Notes: generated from the sequence alone by a model not told the origin. Counted from the first letter of the stretch, positions 1-12,417 are shown. The stretch is DNA of 64,000 bases from Boletus sp. NGJ (GCA_019096195.1 JAGTXK010000119.1:124001-188000), one strand, 5' to 3'. Translations and numbers: made by a program.

Positions 1-1930
1 CTACCTTGATCTCATCAATGGCCTTGTGCCATGCCTTGGTCTGAGCTGTGATATCAGGCATTTGCTAAAGAACCTTCACAGCAAGGATGTCAGCGATGTC
101 TGCATTTGCTGCATTGACAATACATTGCATGCTGGAGCTCATTGCTGTGGTAGCTGATGTGTTGAATGCAGAAAGAGAAGGAGAAAAGAGTGTGGTTTGG
201 GACAGATTTGCAAGCAACACTTATATTGGCATATGCCAAGCATTTGCACTCCGATGGCATTGTTTGGCTATTCCACACTTGGCTGAGTCAGCTAGCCCCA
301 AGTCAGACACCCAAACCTAACATCGTTGATTTACCCCATATCCATCTCATTTTACTGCAATTGCGACATGCAAAAACAAGTTTGATTTACCCTTCCTGGT
401 ATGTCCTACTAATATTCTGGCCGACGATGCTGAGCAGTTTCGTTATTACAGTTGACAAAAGCTCGGTGGCAAACAGTTCACAGTCATTACACTCCATGCT
501 AGCATGCAAATCCACAATAGATGATATCGGTGAGTCGTCTGTTTGACTCTGGAAAAGTCCTTGATATACCATCCTCAGACATGGTCGATGTGTCATTGGC
601 AAGAGGTGCTGCAATCCAGCATTCAGCACCATTTTCCTTGGGTGGTTGCATTCCCTTAGCCCACAACCAAAACCCCGCCATTCAGATTCCTTCACCCCCA
701 CGATTTGTCCCCATGATTGGCAAACACATTGGTAAGATATCATCGCCCTCACCTTTCATCCCCATCATTGCCACTCCTGTGGGTCAGATACTGTTGCCCC
801 CACCATTCGAGCCCATGACTGCCAAACACGCCAGTGGCATTCACGAGTCATTCCAGAGAATACAGATCCCAACCCTCCCACCATTGTCTTTAAAAACCGA
901 GATACTCCAGCCACAGATAAGGATTCCAATGCCACCTCCATTTTAGCCCAGCTCATCGCAGCATCATATGAATGCTTCGACTGATCTCACTGTCACTTGC
1001 ATCCCAACACCACCACCATTTCCTTCAAAGAAACGCCCTTGCTCTAACAGCATTTGCATTCAAACATCACCCCCATTTGCTCATATGAAAACTGATGTGC
1101 CCTCTCAAGTTGCCACTCTGGCAGCATTGCCAAAGCCGAAGAAGCTCAAACAGGCTCCAAGGTATCTGTCCCCTGGTGCCAAGCAGCCTGCCGAGGTTCG
1201 ATGCTGCCAAAGATTGGTACGAGACCTACTGGGCCGTAAAGTGAGACAGGAGAGACAAGTAGCAATCGAGCGAATGATCCAAGGTCAGGGTGGGTGGAAT
1301 ATTCATTTTGGGTGGTTAAGTCGCATGCTAAAACACGTGTTTAGAGGCTTCTAGAAATGGTGCCGAACATAATTGGCTTATTAGAGATGGGGTCAATGTC
1401 GTGGGCATTCCAGATTTTGGTATGTTAGCTTAGTCCCGGGATCACACATTCGGTAATACAGTATTTCAAATAGTGTTTGCCAATGCTGCAATGCTCAATG
1501 GGATGTTGGAATGCTACACCCAAGTTTCCCACAGACCAATCAAACATCCTCTCGCTAGCATGGCCATGGAGATGGCAGTGGATTCATTCACTCGGGCTTC
1601 AAAGTAAAAGGTGGAATTATTGAAAACCCAGCTAAGGCTTTTGGAGATGCTAGAGTACGTACAAGAGCAATGTGTGTGGGCTAGTGCCATATATACTGGG
1701 ATGGCAAACTGTCAGAAAGCATCAAAGGCTTGGGGTGGAATCCTGGCCCTGTTGAGTTCTAGAAATAAAAGATGAGTAGAGCTCAGTGTTGCCATGCCTA
1801 ATTGAGAAACAAGGTTGCCAGTAAATTGTCATGCATATATCTTGTTGGCTAAATTCTGGCTGGTTATATTGGGGGATACATCACTTACCCTGCATAGTTA
1901 GCTATGAACACCCTGATGTCCACCTTGTCC
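1..1930. other. Unassigned repeat-region DNA with a decayed PPPF-repeat reading frame
   Basis: I recognise no gene family here. The only structured part is one forward frame from about 521 to 1354, broken once by a stop at 944-946 and continuing in the same frame. It encodes roughly seven degenerate units of 17-24 residues, each built round a P-x-P-P-F type core (IPSPPRF, SSPSPF, LLPPPF, PTLPPL, IPMPPPF, PTPPPF, QTSPPF). After the repeats comes a short basic stretch and then stops. From about 1360 to 1930 I see nothing coding. This could be a relic of a low-complexity fungal protein or of a transposon gene. There is no clear promoter or splice pattern. Confidence 0.35.
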
Positions 1931-1934
1931 ACAA

Positions 1935-2850
1935 TGCTTGAGCCTGTCTGAATGCATTGGGGTGAGTTCACTCCCGTTACTCCAGGCCCATTCAAATACA
2001 TTGAGGCCTGCCCTCCTACCCTCTTGGGGCCTGCTCAGATATGTCAATGAGTCCATCAGTCACCCTGCCCAGGCTCATCTGAATGCATTGAGATGCATTC
2101 CCCTGAGCATTCCAGGCCTGTTCGAATGCATTGAGGTGAGTTCCCCCCACCACTCCAGGCCCATCTGAATACATCGAGCCTGCCCCCCTACCCTCCTCAG
2201 GCCTGCTTGAATATGTTGATGAGTCCATCAGTCATCCTGCCCAGGCTCATCCAAATTCATTGACATGCATTTCCCTGAGCATCCCAGGCCTGTCTGAATG
2301 CATTCAGGTGAGTTCCCCCCTGTCATTCCAGGCCCATTCAAATACATCGAGGCTTATCCACCTGCCCCTCTTGGGCCTGCTTGAATATGTCAATGAGTCC
2401 ATCAGTCACCCTACCCAGGCTCGTCCGAATGCATTGAGATATGTCCCCCCCCAAACCACCTTGGGCCCTCCTGAATACATCGACATATGCAAACCTGCCC
2501 ATTTCAGGCCTACCCGAATACACTGATAATTGCATCACTCACCCTGCCCAGGCTTGTCTATATACATCAAGGTGTCTCCCCCTCACCCTGCTCAGGCCTG
2601 TCCATTAGGAATGAGGTTTCCCCCCTCACACTGTTCAGGCCTGCTCGGATTCCATGTGCTTGGTATTTTATTCATAACTTGGGCCTGCAGGCATTCTTCA
2701 GGCTCAATTATGGAGAGCATACTCAGACCTGAAGGTAATATTCAGGCTAGGTCATACAACCACCCCCCCCTTAGGCCCCTTCTTATTTATCGAGCTTTCC
2801 TTGATTATGTATTGGCAGGCCCTCCTGTAATCTACTAATACTCATACCCT
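1935..2850. repeat. Degenerate satellite: ~43-bp unit in a ~173-bp higher-order repeat
   Basis: The core (C)AGGCC...YGAATRCATYGA recurs through the block. The GAATGCATTG motif appears near 1950, 1994, 2081, 2124, 2296 and 2472, so neighbouring units are about 43-44 bp apart. Every fourth unit is most alike, giving a longer period of about 172-176 bp. One unit type ends in GGTGAGTTCCCCCC and another in GAGTCCATCAGTCACCCTGCCC, and they alternate in the same order in successive blocks. The unit decays towards 2600-2850, where only CAGGCCTG cores remain. Short open frames across it are products of the repeat and not genes. Confidence 0.75.
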
Positions 2851-3013
2851 TGGGCCTGCCTGTGTTTCATGTCCCCCCACACCTCGGGCCTGTGCTGGGG
2901 CCATCTATACCGATCGGACCTTTTGCAAGCAGGCTTGTCGTATGATACAGGAAATGTGACTACACAGGCTTGATGCCCAATCTGAAGCAGAAGCTGCACA
3001 CAAACTGGCACAA

Positions 3014-3313
3014 TGAAAGAAAAAGAGACCAACAACACTTGGTGTTGCCCAAAGACAAAATTCCTAGCGTCGAATGGCAATTCCAAGAATGTGTATCTAC
3101 TATAGAATATGCTACTATTTATATGTACAAAGTGTGAGCATGGACCAGCTTTAGGGGCAGTGTGGAATGTGCTAGACTAATGACATAATGTTCTAGAGGA
3201 TTCCATGATGTACGCATGACATCACGGTTCTAGGCGCAGGTGTTAGCTAGTGCGTAAGCATCTGTTAGCTAAGTGTTGTAGGTATCTACAAGGTAAAAAG
3301 AAGAAGCATTTCA
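3014..3313 (-). repeat. 3' LTR of Gypsy element C
   Basis: A 300-bp terminal repeat bounded TG...CA on the plus strand, matching 9844-10143 end to end. Because the element is on the minus strand, this is its 3' LTR. The polypurine tract AAAAGGGGGTAA (minus strand, about 3314-3325) abuts it. Confidence 0.93.
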
Positions 3314-3325
3314 TTACCCCCTTTT
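3314..3325 (-). promoter_or_regulatory. Polypurine tract of element C
   Basis: On the minus strand AAAAGGGGGTAA lies directly upstream of the 3' LTR. Gypsy elements prime plus-strand DNA synthesis from such a purine run, and its position against the LTR fits that role. Confidence 0.75.
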
Positions 3326-6300
3326 CAGGGGTCAAACTCCCAGTCAACCATGATACCAGAGAGCAGTAGTTCCAAGTCAGGTGGAGGAATTTCGAAAAGG
3401 CAGTTGGGTAGTCGATTGAGGGAAGCAGTATATATGTGGAAGGATGTGTTAGTGAAGAGTGTGGTTTGTTTTGTGCACATTGGGCAATCACATGGTTCTG
3501 TAAGGGAGCAGATGGCTGAGAGGTTGGACGTGTGGAACTTCTCAACGAGTTTCAAAGCATTTTTAACGTTTCATCTTGGGTTCCCAAGTGCGTTCTTCTT
3601 GTGGGTAACCCCTCCAGTGCACAAGGTATTCAGTTTTCCCTCTGTGCTTCCTCAAGTCAACCACTTCTTGGACCTTGTGTTCTTCCTCCTGTTGGATGAT
3701 TACAGGTGGTGGCAACTTCAGCTTGGCTTGGGACTTCACAGTACTGGTGTGGTACAGAGTGAGCAAGGATTCATGGAAGACTGGGTGGATACTGTGCCAG
3801 GTCTTCAGGATCTCCAGCTCGTATGATGCCTCACCTACTTTTTGCTTCACCTTGAAGGGTCCGTAGCACTTGTTGTCAAACTTCTTTGTTGGTCAGTTGG
3901 TGCAGATGTGAGTCCCCTTGAGGAGGACTTGCTGACTGGCTGTAAAGTTCGGTGAGAGGGTGGCTCGTTTGTCATAACTTTTCTTTATAGTTGTGGCTGC
4001 CCTCTCCAGTGCATCTTTGGCTGCCTCATGATGATTCTTCATCCTCTCTATGAATGCCACCGCTGACTTGTTTTGGACCTCAACTTGTTTGTTGGGGATG
4101 AGGAGTTGCTGTCCGTAGTTGAGTAGGAACGGCGATACACCGGTGGCACTTGTGGTCTGCAAGTTGTGCATGAACTCAGTGAGTGGGAGCCATTCTGCCC
4201 AATTTGTCTGCCTATGGTTTACATAGACTCGCAGATACTTCTCAATCTCCTGGTTGACTTGCTCTGTCTGTCCATCAATCTGTGGGGGGTACACCATGGA
4301 TGGTTTGGCTTGGATGTTGAGGAGCTTGTATAGGTCTGTCATGAATGAGGACACGAACTGCGTGCCTCAGTCCAATATCACCTTCCGGGGGGGTTCTGTG
4401 GAGTTTGAACACCTGGTCACAAAAGATGGTGGCAACCCCCTATAACATGATGGTGTCCATGACCAGGGCAAGGTGGACCATCTTCGAGAAGCGGTCGACT
4501 ACAATGAGAATGGAGTTTTTCCCTTGTGATTGGGGGAGTGAACTGATGAGGTCTATGGAGATGATTTCCCATGGTGAGGACAGGATCTCGTTCAGGTGGA
4601 GCGGTGTGTGAAGGGAAGTGGTTTTGGCTTTCACCTTTTGGCATATGTTGCAGCCTTTAATGTATCCCTTGAGGTCTCTCCGGAGGGATGGCCAGTAGTA
4701 CTCACTTATGATGAGGTCGTGCATCTGTTTTACGCCAGGGTGTCCTGCGATTGGGTGGTTGTGGTTCGCTGTGACAATGTCTTCTCACAGTTTTTTGTCA
4801 TTTGGGACATACATGAGGCCCTTCCACATTACAAGCCCATTCTTTCTCATCCAGTGGGTGTCACTCCTCATGGGTCCCTCCTTTGCAAACTTCTCAAGTT
4901 TATATTGTAATTTTGTTACTCTTGAGAGGACGCTGGGTGGGGTGACCATGCTGATGGATATTGGGGAGAAGGGAGGTGAAAAAAGGGTGTTGGAGAGGAG
5001 AGTTTATGAGGTGTTATTGCGTTCCACCCCCTTTTCAAAGTCTGGCCTCTGGGACAGAGGATCGGTGGGGTTTGTCTTATCCGAGCGGTGAGTAATAGTC
5101 AGGGAGTACTCCTGAACAATCTGCTGCCACTGGGCTTGATGATGAGAGAGGTCTTGGGGGTGGCAGAAGAATTCAAGGTTTTTGTGATTGGTTAGAATTT
5201 TGACTGGGTGTGCTGCATCAAGGAGGTATTGATGCCACTCATTGAGGGTGAAGATGATGGTGAGCATCTCAAGGTCTGCTGCATGGTAATTCCGCTCTGT
5301 GTCATTGAGGGAACAGGAGATGAAGGTGATGGGGTGCCAAACACCATTGTACTTCTAAGAGAGCACCATGCTGATGCTGATACCGGAACTGTCAGTTTCA
5401 ACTCTGTACAGGTCACTGTCGGTGGGCATGGTGAGCGCAGATGCCATGGTGATCATCGACTTTAGGTCTTCAAATGCCTTTTGGCAGGCGTCTGTCCAAA
5501 CGAAGTCTTTCTTTACCGACATGAGCACATTGAGTGGATACACTATCATGGCGAAGTTCTTTATGAATCGTCGGTAGAAGTTGAGGAATCCGAGAAAACC
5601 TCTGAGCAACTTTTTGGACACTGGGACTGGCCAGTCAGCTATGACAGAGACCTTCTTTGCATCCATCTTGACCTTATCTTGTGTGACAATGAGTCCTAGA
5701 AACTCAGTCTCTTGGACCTTGAAATCACATTTATCATGTCTTAGGTACTAGTGGGCATTGCATCGTATTTGTAGTACCTCTCATACTACTTGTTGGTGCT
5801 CTTCTATCGTTCTCATGAATATCATGATGTCGTCAATGTACACCACCACTATGCCTCGGTCTACCAGCTCCTTAAACAGTGCATTCATCATTGTTTGGAA
5901 CGTTGCAGGGGAGTTGCTGAGTCTGAAGAACATTACAAGGGGCTCAAAGAGTCCATGGTTGGTCCTAAAGGTGGCCTTCCACTCGTCTCCTTCAGCCATT
6001 CATATATTGTTGTACCTCCACCTCACATTGAATTTAGTGTAGTACTTCACTGCTTTAAGCTTGTCAACAAGCTCAGCAATTAGGGGGAGGGGGTATTGGT
6101 TATGGTGGGTCACTGTGTTAAGTTTGTGGTAGTCTTGTACAGGGCAGAGGCACCCATCCTTCTTTTTGATGAAGAAGAATGCTGAGGCAAGGGGGACTTG
6201 GAGGGGCGTATGCACCCAGATTTGAGATTTTCCTTGAGAAAGGCATCGAGTTCCCTCTGCTCTCCTGGGTTCAGAGGGTATACCTTACAGTCTACCTTGT

Positions 6301-9300
6301 GGTCTCCTGGGAGTAGCTCGATCACATGATCCCATGGGCGTCTTGGGGGGAGTGCATCAAAGTTCTCTTTTGCGAACATGTCCTTGAATTCATGGACATA
6401 TTCGGGTGCTGCCTTCTTGAAGGTCTTCTTTTTCTTTTGGATGTAGTCCTTGATGGCTACTTCCGTGGCGACATTGTGTATGTATTCATCACTGTCCAGC
6501 TGGAATAGCCTGTCTCCTTATGAGGGAGCAAAGTCTTCATCCTCTTTGTTGTTGTTGTTGTCGACCAATGCAGTGACGTGGTCATTTCTGCAATGGAACA
6601 AGATTTGTCCAGTCCTCCAATCAATGGCTGGGTTGTGCATCTTTAGCCAATTGTGTCCCAGGAAGATAGTATTTGGCCCGAGGTTGGTTACTGCTAGAGC
6701 AATCTGCTCCTTGTGATCCTGGACTTGGAGTTCAACGATGATGAACTTTTCAATTTTGCCTCTGGCATTGGTGGTGCTGTTGGCATTGTAAACAGTTAAT
6801 GCATGCAGTAGTGAGTGGGTTTGCACCCTCTTTTCAGTGACGAAGTTTTCATGGATCGATGATCCAGTACACCCAGAGTCAATGAGTGCCTTGACTTCCA
6901 TCTGTTCTCCATTCAGAAGGCTTATCTGCACTGGGATCTCAAGTGAGTTCCTCTTGGGTAGGCATGGGGACATCTTTCGGAACTTCAGGGGGTGTTGTAG
7001 GTCTCACAGGATCCAGTATGCATCTTCTAATGTCATTGCTCAGAGTTCCTGAACGAGGTCCTAAGACACTTCAATCGTCCTGGTGTTGTGGACGAAGGAC
7101 TTCAGATGTCTGATGCTGCATTCAACATCAGGGTGCTCTACCTGAGCCTTCATCCATTGCATGGACCAGGGGTCCAGTGTGTTCAACCAGGAATGAGAGG
7201 ATGTCTCTTTCTTTCATTCAGGTTCTCTTGGGTGTTTTCACAGTATTGTTCGTAAGTTATTTGGCCCATCGTCTCTTTTTACCAATGGATCAAACTTTAC
7301 TTTTCACTCAGATGTGGGGTGCTTCAGGATGATGGTCATCTTTTCCGTTTTTGGGAGGTTTACTTTGGCCTCCGTTGATTTAGCCTCGTCACTGCATAGA
7401 ACTGCGAAATGGTTTCCTTGCAATGACTTATTGTAATGCACAGCAGGGCAGCTGGTATCTACTGTACGAGGAGAAAAGACGAGTCATTGTTTACATCAGA
7501 TGCGTACTCTATGGTGGGCTCTGCCTATTCTGCATCTTTCATCATCGCCCTGATACTTCCAAATATTTTGGGGGACACTTCTTGTCTGTTGATTACAATG
7601 CCTCTCACCTGACAAGGATGAGGGTGCTGGGGGTGGTCAGCGCACGGCCACGGCTTGGAACACTTCCAGCAGATGCCAGCTGCTAGGGCCTTGTCCAGCT
7701 CCATTGGAGCACCTTGACCAGCAAACATGCCAGTTGCGTTGGGATGAGGTTTAGTCACAGGAGTGGCTATGATTGTGGGGCAAGGGCTGGTGGGAGGATT
7801 ATAGCGGGGTTGGGGGATGAAGTGGGGTGAGTAGACAGACCCTGTTGCATAGACCAATCTTTTTCAGTCTGTGATTTTGGCGAGGATGTCTGCCACTTTG
7901 ATGAGTGCCATCTCCCACTGGTGCATGTTGGTTGACTCAATAAGGATGGGCTGGTTTCTTTCTATGAACTCCACTATATCAGAGTGCACTGCCCATCTTA
8001 CCAAGTTGACCATTACCCAGCCATTGTATCTGATATTGAACTCTGCCTCTTCGGTGTAGTGGTACAGCTTGGTGAAGTAATCCTCCACTCTATCCTTGCC
8101 TTGCTTAAGGGCCATGAGCTTTTGCTGCACCACCTGCTTCAGGTTGGCAGGTTGGAAATTCATCTTGAGCCTTTCCTCAAAGCTCGTGAAGGTGAGAATA
8201 TGAATTGCTCCCTATGCCATCATGAGATCTTTGAAATGTCCAGCAGGGTTGCTACCTCGAAGGTAGGACAGGACAATCAGGATCTTTTGGTAGTCTTGGG
8301 GGATCATCTCAAAGCCAGAGAGGTACAGTTTCATCATGCGCCACCATGACATGAACTTTTCCTTGTTCCCATCGTAATACTCAGGTTTTGCAGCAAGGGA
8401 CTTCCCTAGTTTTGGGGATGGTCCTGGGAAGCTGTGTGCAGGTTTTCATGGGTTTCCATGGGATGATGGGGAGCTCGGAATACTCAGGAGAGGGCGTCAT
8501 GGTGGGGACAGCTGTGGAGGGAGCATCTGTTGTGTCAGGTCAGGAGGAGGAGGAGAGGGCCAGCTGGCCACAGCTCCTGCTCTTGTGTAAATCCTTTGCC
8601 ACACCTCAAAGCCAGTCAGCCAGGTTCCAACCAGATCCATTGGTGGAACGTGGTGCTGGCAGTGGAGGAGTGGATTGACAGAGGTGGCAGGGATGAGACC
8701 CAGGGGCATCAACTGCCCAAAGAGCCCAAATGGCAAGGTTGCCAAAGGGTCATGAGGGGAGGGTGCCTCTACGGGCAATTGGTGGGGAGTCAGATCTCAA
8801 CTCTGATGTCTTCTAGTGTGGCGGCCATTGCACCAAAGGTGCTCTGGATTGGACAGCAAGATGGGCCAGGGGTGGGTGTGGGAGAGTTGATGAAGCTCAT
8901 TGGTATTGGCGATTTAAGAAAATGAGGAGGTTCGTGAGTACCCTAATGAGTAGTTTGTTGGGTTGAATTCAGAGGGCATGAAGGCACTGAAACAGGTGGT
9001 GTATAAGAGGAGGATGCATACTGTGCTGATGGGATGTGGTGGGTAAAGGCCGACAAAGCTTGTGCCAGGAGTGGCTGGCAGTGAGTGAAATCGGGGTATG
9101 GAAACAATCAAGCAGCACTCGGCTGCACGCCTGGAATTATGTGGAATAGTGGGGGAAGTGGTCCTGCAAAAGGACCCTTGATGAGAATGGGTGAGTGTCG
9201 ATGAGGAACTGGAGAATAACTGTTATACTACAGACAGGGGTGCATAGGGGAAAGTCGAGATAAATCCTCTTGTTGCATTGGTGTGACATCACAGGTAATC

Positions 9301-9831
9301 ATGCGAACCTGGATACACTATCATAGTACCAGTGTATGCTTGAATCAGCATCCACTCGAGAAGGGGGGCTGGTGCACTATGCCTGGTAGCAACATTATCC
9401 TAATTTATGACACTGGACAGGCGTATAACGACGGTTTCAGCGAGGGTCTACTCATGTGCATCATGTGCACCAGTGGATTCCTCTGAGCCTGAGGTCCAGC
9501 AAGGGTTTGTCTGTGGCAAAGGGCTGCGAGGACAGATAGTGGGGTGGGGTAGACGTGAAAAGTCAAGGCCAAGTGGTCTTCGATCTCCTTATCTTCTCTC
9601 TTGGTTGTAGCCTGTGCTCAACACTTGCAACCACCTAGTAGGCTGGAATTACGCATAGCACTAATCGAGCTCCTTTAAGCACAAATGCCTATCAGGGTCT
9701 ATGATTGTTCCAAAGGATTGATGTGGGGAGAGGGAAGTAGAGAAAAGTACAAGCACGTCATTAAGGACAACGGTGAGGTGGTGGTGATGGGGGAAGATAG
9801 TCAGGGGACAAAGTGTCCAGTGACCAAGGAT

Positions 9832-9843
9832 ATTCTTGAAATT
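9832..9843 (-). promoter_or_regulatory. Putative self-primer binding site of element C
   Basis: The 12 bases next to the 5' LTR read AATTTCAAGAAT on the element strand. They pair, with one G-U wobble, with ATTCTTGGAATT inside the LTR (9909-9920, minus strand). That stretch starts about 33 bp downstream of the TATA-like TATAAATA (9946-9953), where transcription should begin. No TGG start complementary to a tRNA CCA end abuts the LTR. The layout is that of Tf1, whose mRNA 5' end primes its own reverse transcription. The role is inferred from sequence alone. Confidence 0.65.
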
Positions 9844-10143
9844 TGAAAGGAAAAGAGACTGACAATGCTTGGTGTTGCCCGAATACAAAATTCCTAGTAT
9901 AGAATGGCAATTCCAAGAATGCATATCTACTACAGAATATGCTACTATTTATACGTATAAAGTGTGAGCATGGACCAGCTTTAGGGGCAGCGTGGAATGT
10001 GCTAGACTAATGACATAATGTTCAAGGGGATTCCATAATGTATGTATGACATCACAGTTCTAGGCATGGATGTTAGCTAGTGCGTAAGCATCTGTTAGCT
10101 AAGTGTTGTAGGTATCTACAAGGTAAAAAGGAGAAGTGTTTCA
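9844..10143 (-). repeat. 5' LTR of Gypsy element C with TATA box
   Basis: A 300-bp terminal repeat partnered with 3014-3313. On the element strand it holds TATAAATA (9946-9953), followed about 33 bp later by the stretch complementary to the primer site. The U5 part contains an inverted repeat TTGCC...GGCAA that is kept in both LTR copies. It is followed by the target duplication CACAA. Confidence 0.93.
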
Positions 10144-12097
10144 CACAACAATGAATGAAAGAGAGAACCCTCTTCCACTTCATACCATGGAAACTGGGAG
10201 ATAAAGTCTGGCTGGAAACTAAAAACCTAAAAATGCAAGTTCCCTCCCAGAAACTCTCCCCAAAACAGACCGGACCATTTGAAATCATACAAATGGTATC
10301 ATTTGTCTTCTACCAACTAAAACTTCCACCCCAATAGAAGATCCACAATATATTCCACACCTCCTTGCTGTCCCCATATAAGGAAACTCCAGAGCATGGA
10401 CCAAATTACCCTCGGCCATTCCCAGAACTGATCTGGACAGAAGAAGAATACGAAGTGGACAGCATCATTAACCACAAGGGGATTGCCAGGTGAAGGCGAT
10501 ACTTGGTGCACTGGAAAGGATACACTGCCGCCGAATGGACTTGGGAATCAGAGTCCAACCTGGGAAACGCCAAGAGTATTCTAAAGGAATATAAAAAGCG
10601 GCTCAAACTCTGAACAAACCCCCATGCCCCAAGATCTCTCTTCTCTCTTGATCACCATCTCACAGGTCCAACACGCCCTAATCCAAGCCTGCCTCCAAGT
10701 ACGCTACCCTGACCTTGATATTCCCTGACATGCCGCCATCCACAAATATTTTTGCCACGTCAACTACTGCCCGTATCACCACGAGTACTAGTGAATGGCC
10801 CAGATCCCCCTCTCTCAAAGAATCCAATGTCTCCCAGTCTTCACCTACCATATCTTCTATGCCACCATCCTCGAAAGTACCAAAACCCTTTGTGCTCTCG
10901 AAGGACTCCCTATCTTCTCAGCAAATGACACACTCATCCAACTAACCCATGCCTATCGAGTCTATGTGGCCCTTCACACTGTTCTCGCTGGGACTGCCTG
11001 GAGCTCAACAAGTGAGACTCCCTTACAGGGGACCCTCACCGCCACCATTGAACTCCTCTACCTCTGGGATCTCCTCCTTGAGCTCCTCTATATCGAGGGA
11101 ATCGATTTCGCCATATCCCTACTTCCACTCCCTCTCATCTCTCGAAATCTCCAACCCATTCTCTCCATGTTGTCCGATGAACAAAGAGAAGTTTTCTTTG
11201 CCCCCACAGACTCATCCCCAGGCAACCCACATAACCGTCATAGGGCCAGAACTCTGTTCCCTTTCCCTGCCCAATTGAGAAATTCAAACATTAATGAAAA
11301 CTGTGAGGAGACTCCTCTAGGAACAACTGGATCAACAACAGGAGACTTGGAACAAACCCTTGTCAACACCCCCATTGACACTCCAGATTCCTCCCAACGA
11401 AGCACCCCCACCATATCAGAACCAGCCATTTCGGGACCACTTTGACAACTATGTCGAACCAGAACCATCCTCTTCTCCTCGGAACTCTTCCGTCCTTATA
11501 CAACCCATATTCCCCCTCCACTGGGAACAGCTACAAAAAGGAGCCCTCTCTCTCCTGCCCTTCTCCATGCCAAACCCACAAGGGACACCCCTCATGCCAA
11601 CCATACCAGCACAGTGGATGGTCATCCCAATCCCATGGAATTCACCAACTGCCCCCCTCCTAATGGTTTTCTCTGCCAATCCCAGTGTTTTGAGTGTGGA
11701 AGTATGTTGCACCTACAACCTGACTGTCTCCAATATACCTGTCCATTCTGTCATATGGTTGCCCCCAGACATGTGCAATGTTGTTGCCCCAGATGATGAT
11801 GCACTCACTGTGGGACTATGGGACATGGGGCCTCTATCTGTCCCCCAGGAACCCAAGACCACCTACTCAACTCCTGTTGGGATCTCTCCGACTACCTCAT
11901 CAATGATGGAGATAACAGTTTCTGAGATGGAACTTTAGGACTATGAGAAGGGTAATGTTACGGACAACGAAGGGGGTACACCTTTTCCCCTCCCTTTCAT
12001 ACTCCCTCCATCTCTAGTCATTGATAACCTGTGGGGAGACCTCTCATTTGACTCCTCAGAGATGACATGGGGAAGCTTCCTTATGGGGGAACATCTA
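10144..12097 (+). mobile_element. Gypsy element D, plus-strand 3' fragment
   Basis: The remains of an older Gypsy element in the opposite orientation to A, B and C. It begins in the integrase C-terminal region (about 10155-10337, with a KLGDKVWLETKNLK-type motif), runs through a chromodomain (about 10440-10610), then an extra 3' reading frame (about 10715-11938) and the start of its 3' LTR (11956 on, TGTTACGG). A short piece of the same integrase region lies on the other side of element C at about 2985-3008, so C inserted into D. The Tc1 element at 12098 then interrupted D's LTR. Only a fragment remains and it is broken. It shares the extra reading frame and LTR start with A and B, so it belongs to the same wider family. 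Confidence 0.85.
10715..11938 (+). pseudogene. Extra 3' reading frame of Gypsy element D
   Basis: This frame lies downstream of the chromodomain, where most Gypsy elements have only the 3' LTR. It is the counterpart of the extra frames in A (14672-16064) and B (18846-20171). It has a leucine-rich, probably helical N-terminal half and a proline/serine/threonine-rich middle. Near 11680-11796 there is a cysteine-histidine cluster of the form C-x2-C-x4-H-x4-C followed by C-P-F-C and A-P-R-H, resembling a zinc-binding module. I know no family for it. It is a fossil with several breaks. I see no signal peptide or membrane span, so I do not call it an envelope. Confidence 0.6.
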
Positions 12098-12302
12098 CAG
12101 TGGCTCAAAAAAGTGTCCCAATGTTTGGCTATTTTGCAAAGACTTGACATTTGCAAAAGAACCAAAAGGTATTAGCCCTAACCCTTGCTGGGCCATTGAT
12201 AGCCCTAATCCTTGCCCTGAAGATGAGCCCTTAGTCATATAATTTGGTTGTCATGGCACTGAGATATAGCCATATTAAAGTGACATGTCATTGGGACACT
12301 TT
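12098..12302 (+). repeat. Left terminal inverted repeat of the Tc1 element
   Basis: About 205 bp, the inverse complement of about 13491-13695 with scattered mismatches. The outer tip and the inner edge carry the same ~20-bp motif (GCTCAAAAAAGTGTCCCAAT) in opposite orientation, so this arm alone could fold back on itself. Confidence 0.85.
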
Positions 12303-12417
12303 TTTGAGCAACATTTCTATTCTTCAATTTAGTACTTTGTATGCCCTCCCTTTGCATTTATCACTGCCTCTAGTCTTCTAGGCATACTCTCTATCAATCC
12401 TTGACACTCCTCAACCT

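Larger units (their letters stand above)
3014..10143 (-). mobile_element. Gypsy element C: chromodomain LTR retrotransposon, broken
   Basis: A full-length Ty3/Gypsy chromovirus fossil on the minus strand. It has two 300-bp LTRs and a 5-bp target duplication CACAA (3009-3013 and 10144-10148). In element order I can see a gag-like region (about 8163-7525), an aspartic protease with the DSG motif (about 6973-6518), reverse transcriptase (about 6215-5355), RNase H (about 5267-5004), integrase (about 4724-3893) and a chromodomain (about 3850-3563). The frames carry several breaks, so it looks dead. The LTRs differ at about 29 of 300 positions by eye, the most of the three complete elements, nearly all transitions. 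It was inserted into an older plus-strand Gypsy element whose integrase region resumes at 10144. Confidence 0.92.

Noticed and set aside
1938-2838. Open frames across the 2-kb region as genes
   Set aside because: They arise from the 43-bp satellite on both strands and show only repeated low-complexity peptides.
12140-12240. CCCTAACCC-like bases suggesting telomeric repeat
   Set aside because: Only one or two copies, and they lie in the terminal repeat of the Tc1 element and recur inverted at its other end.
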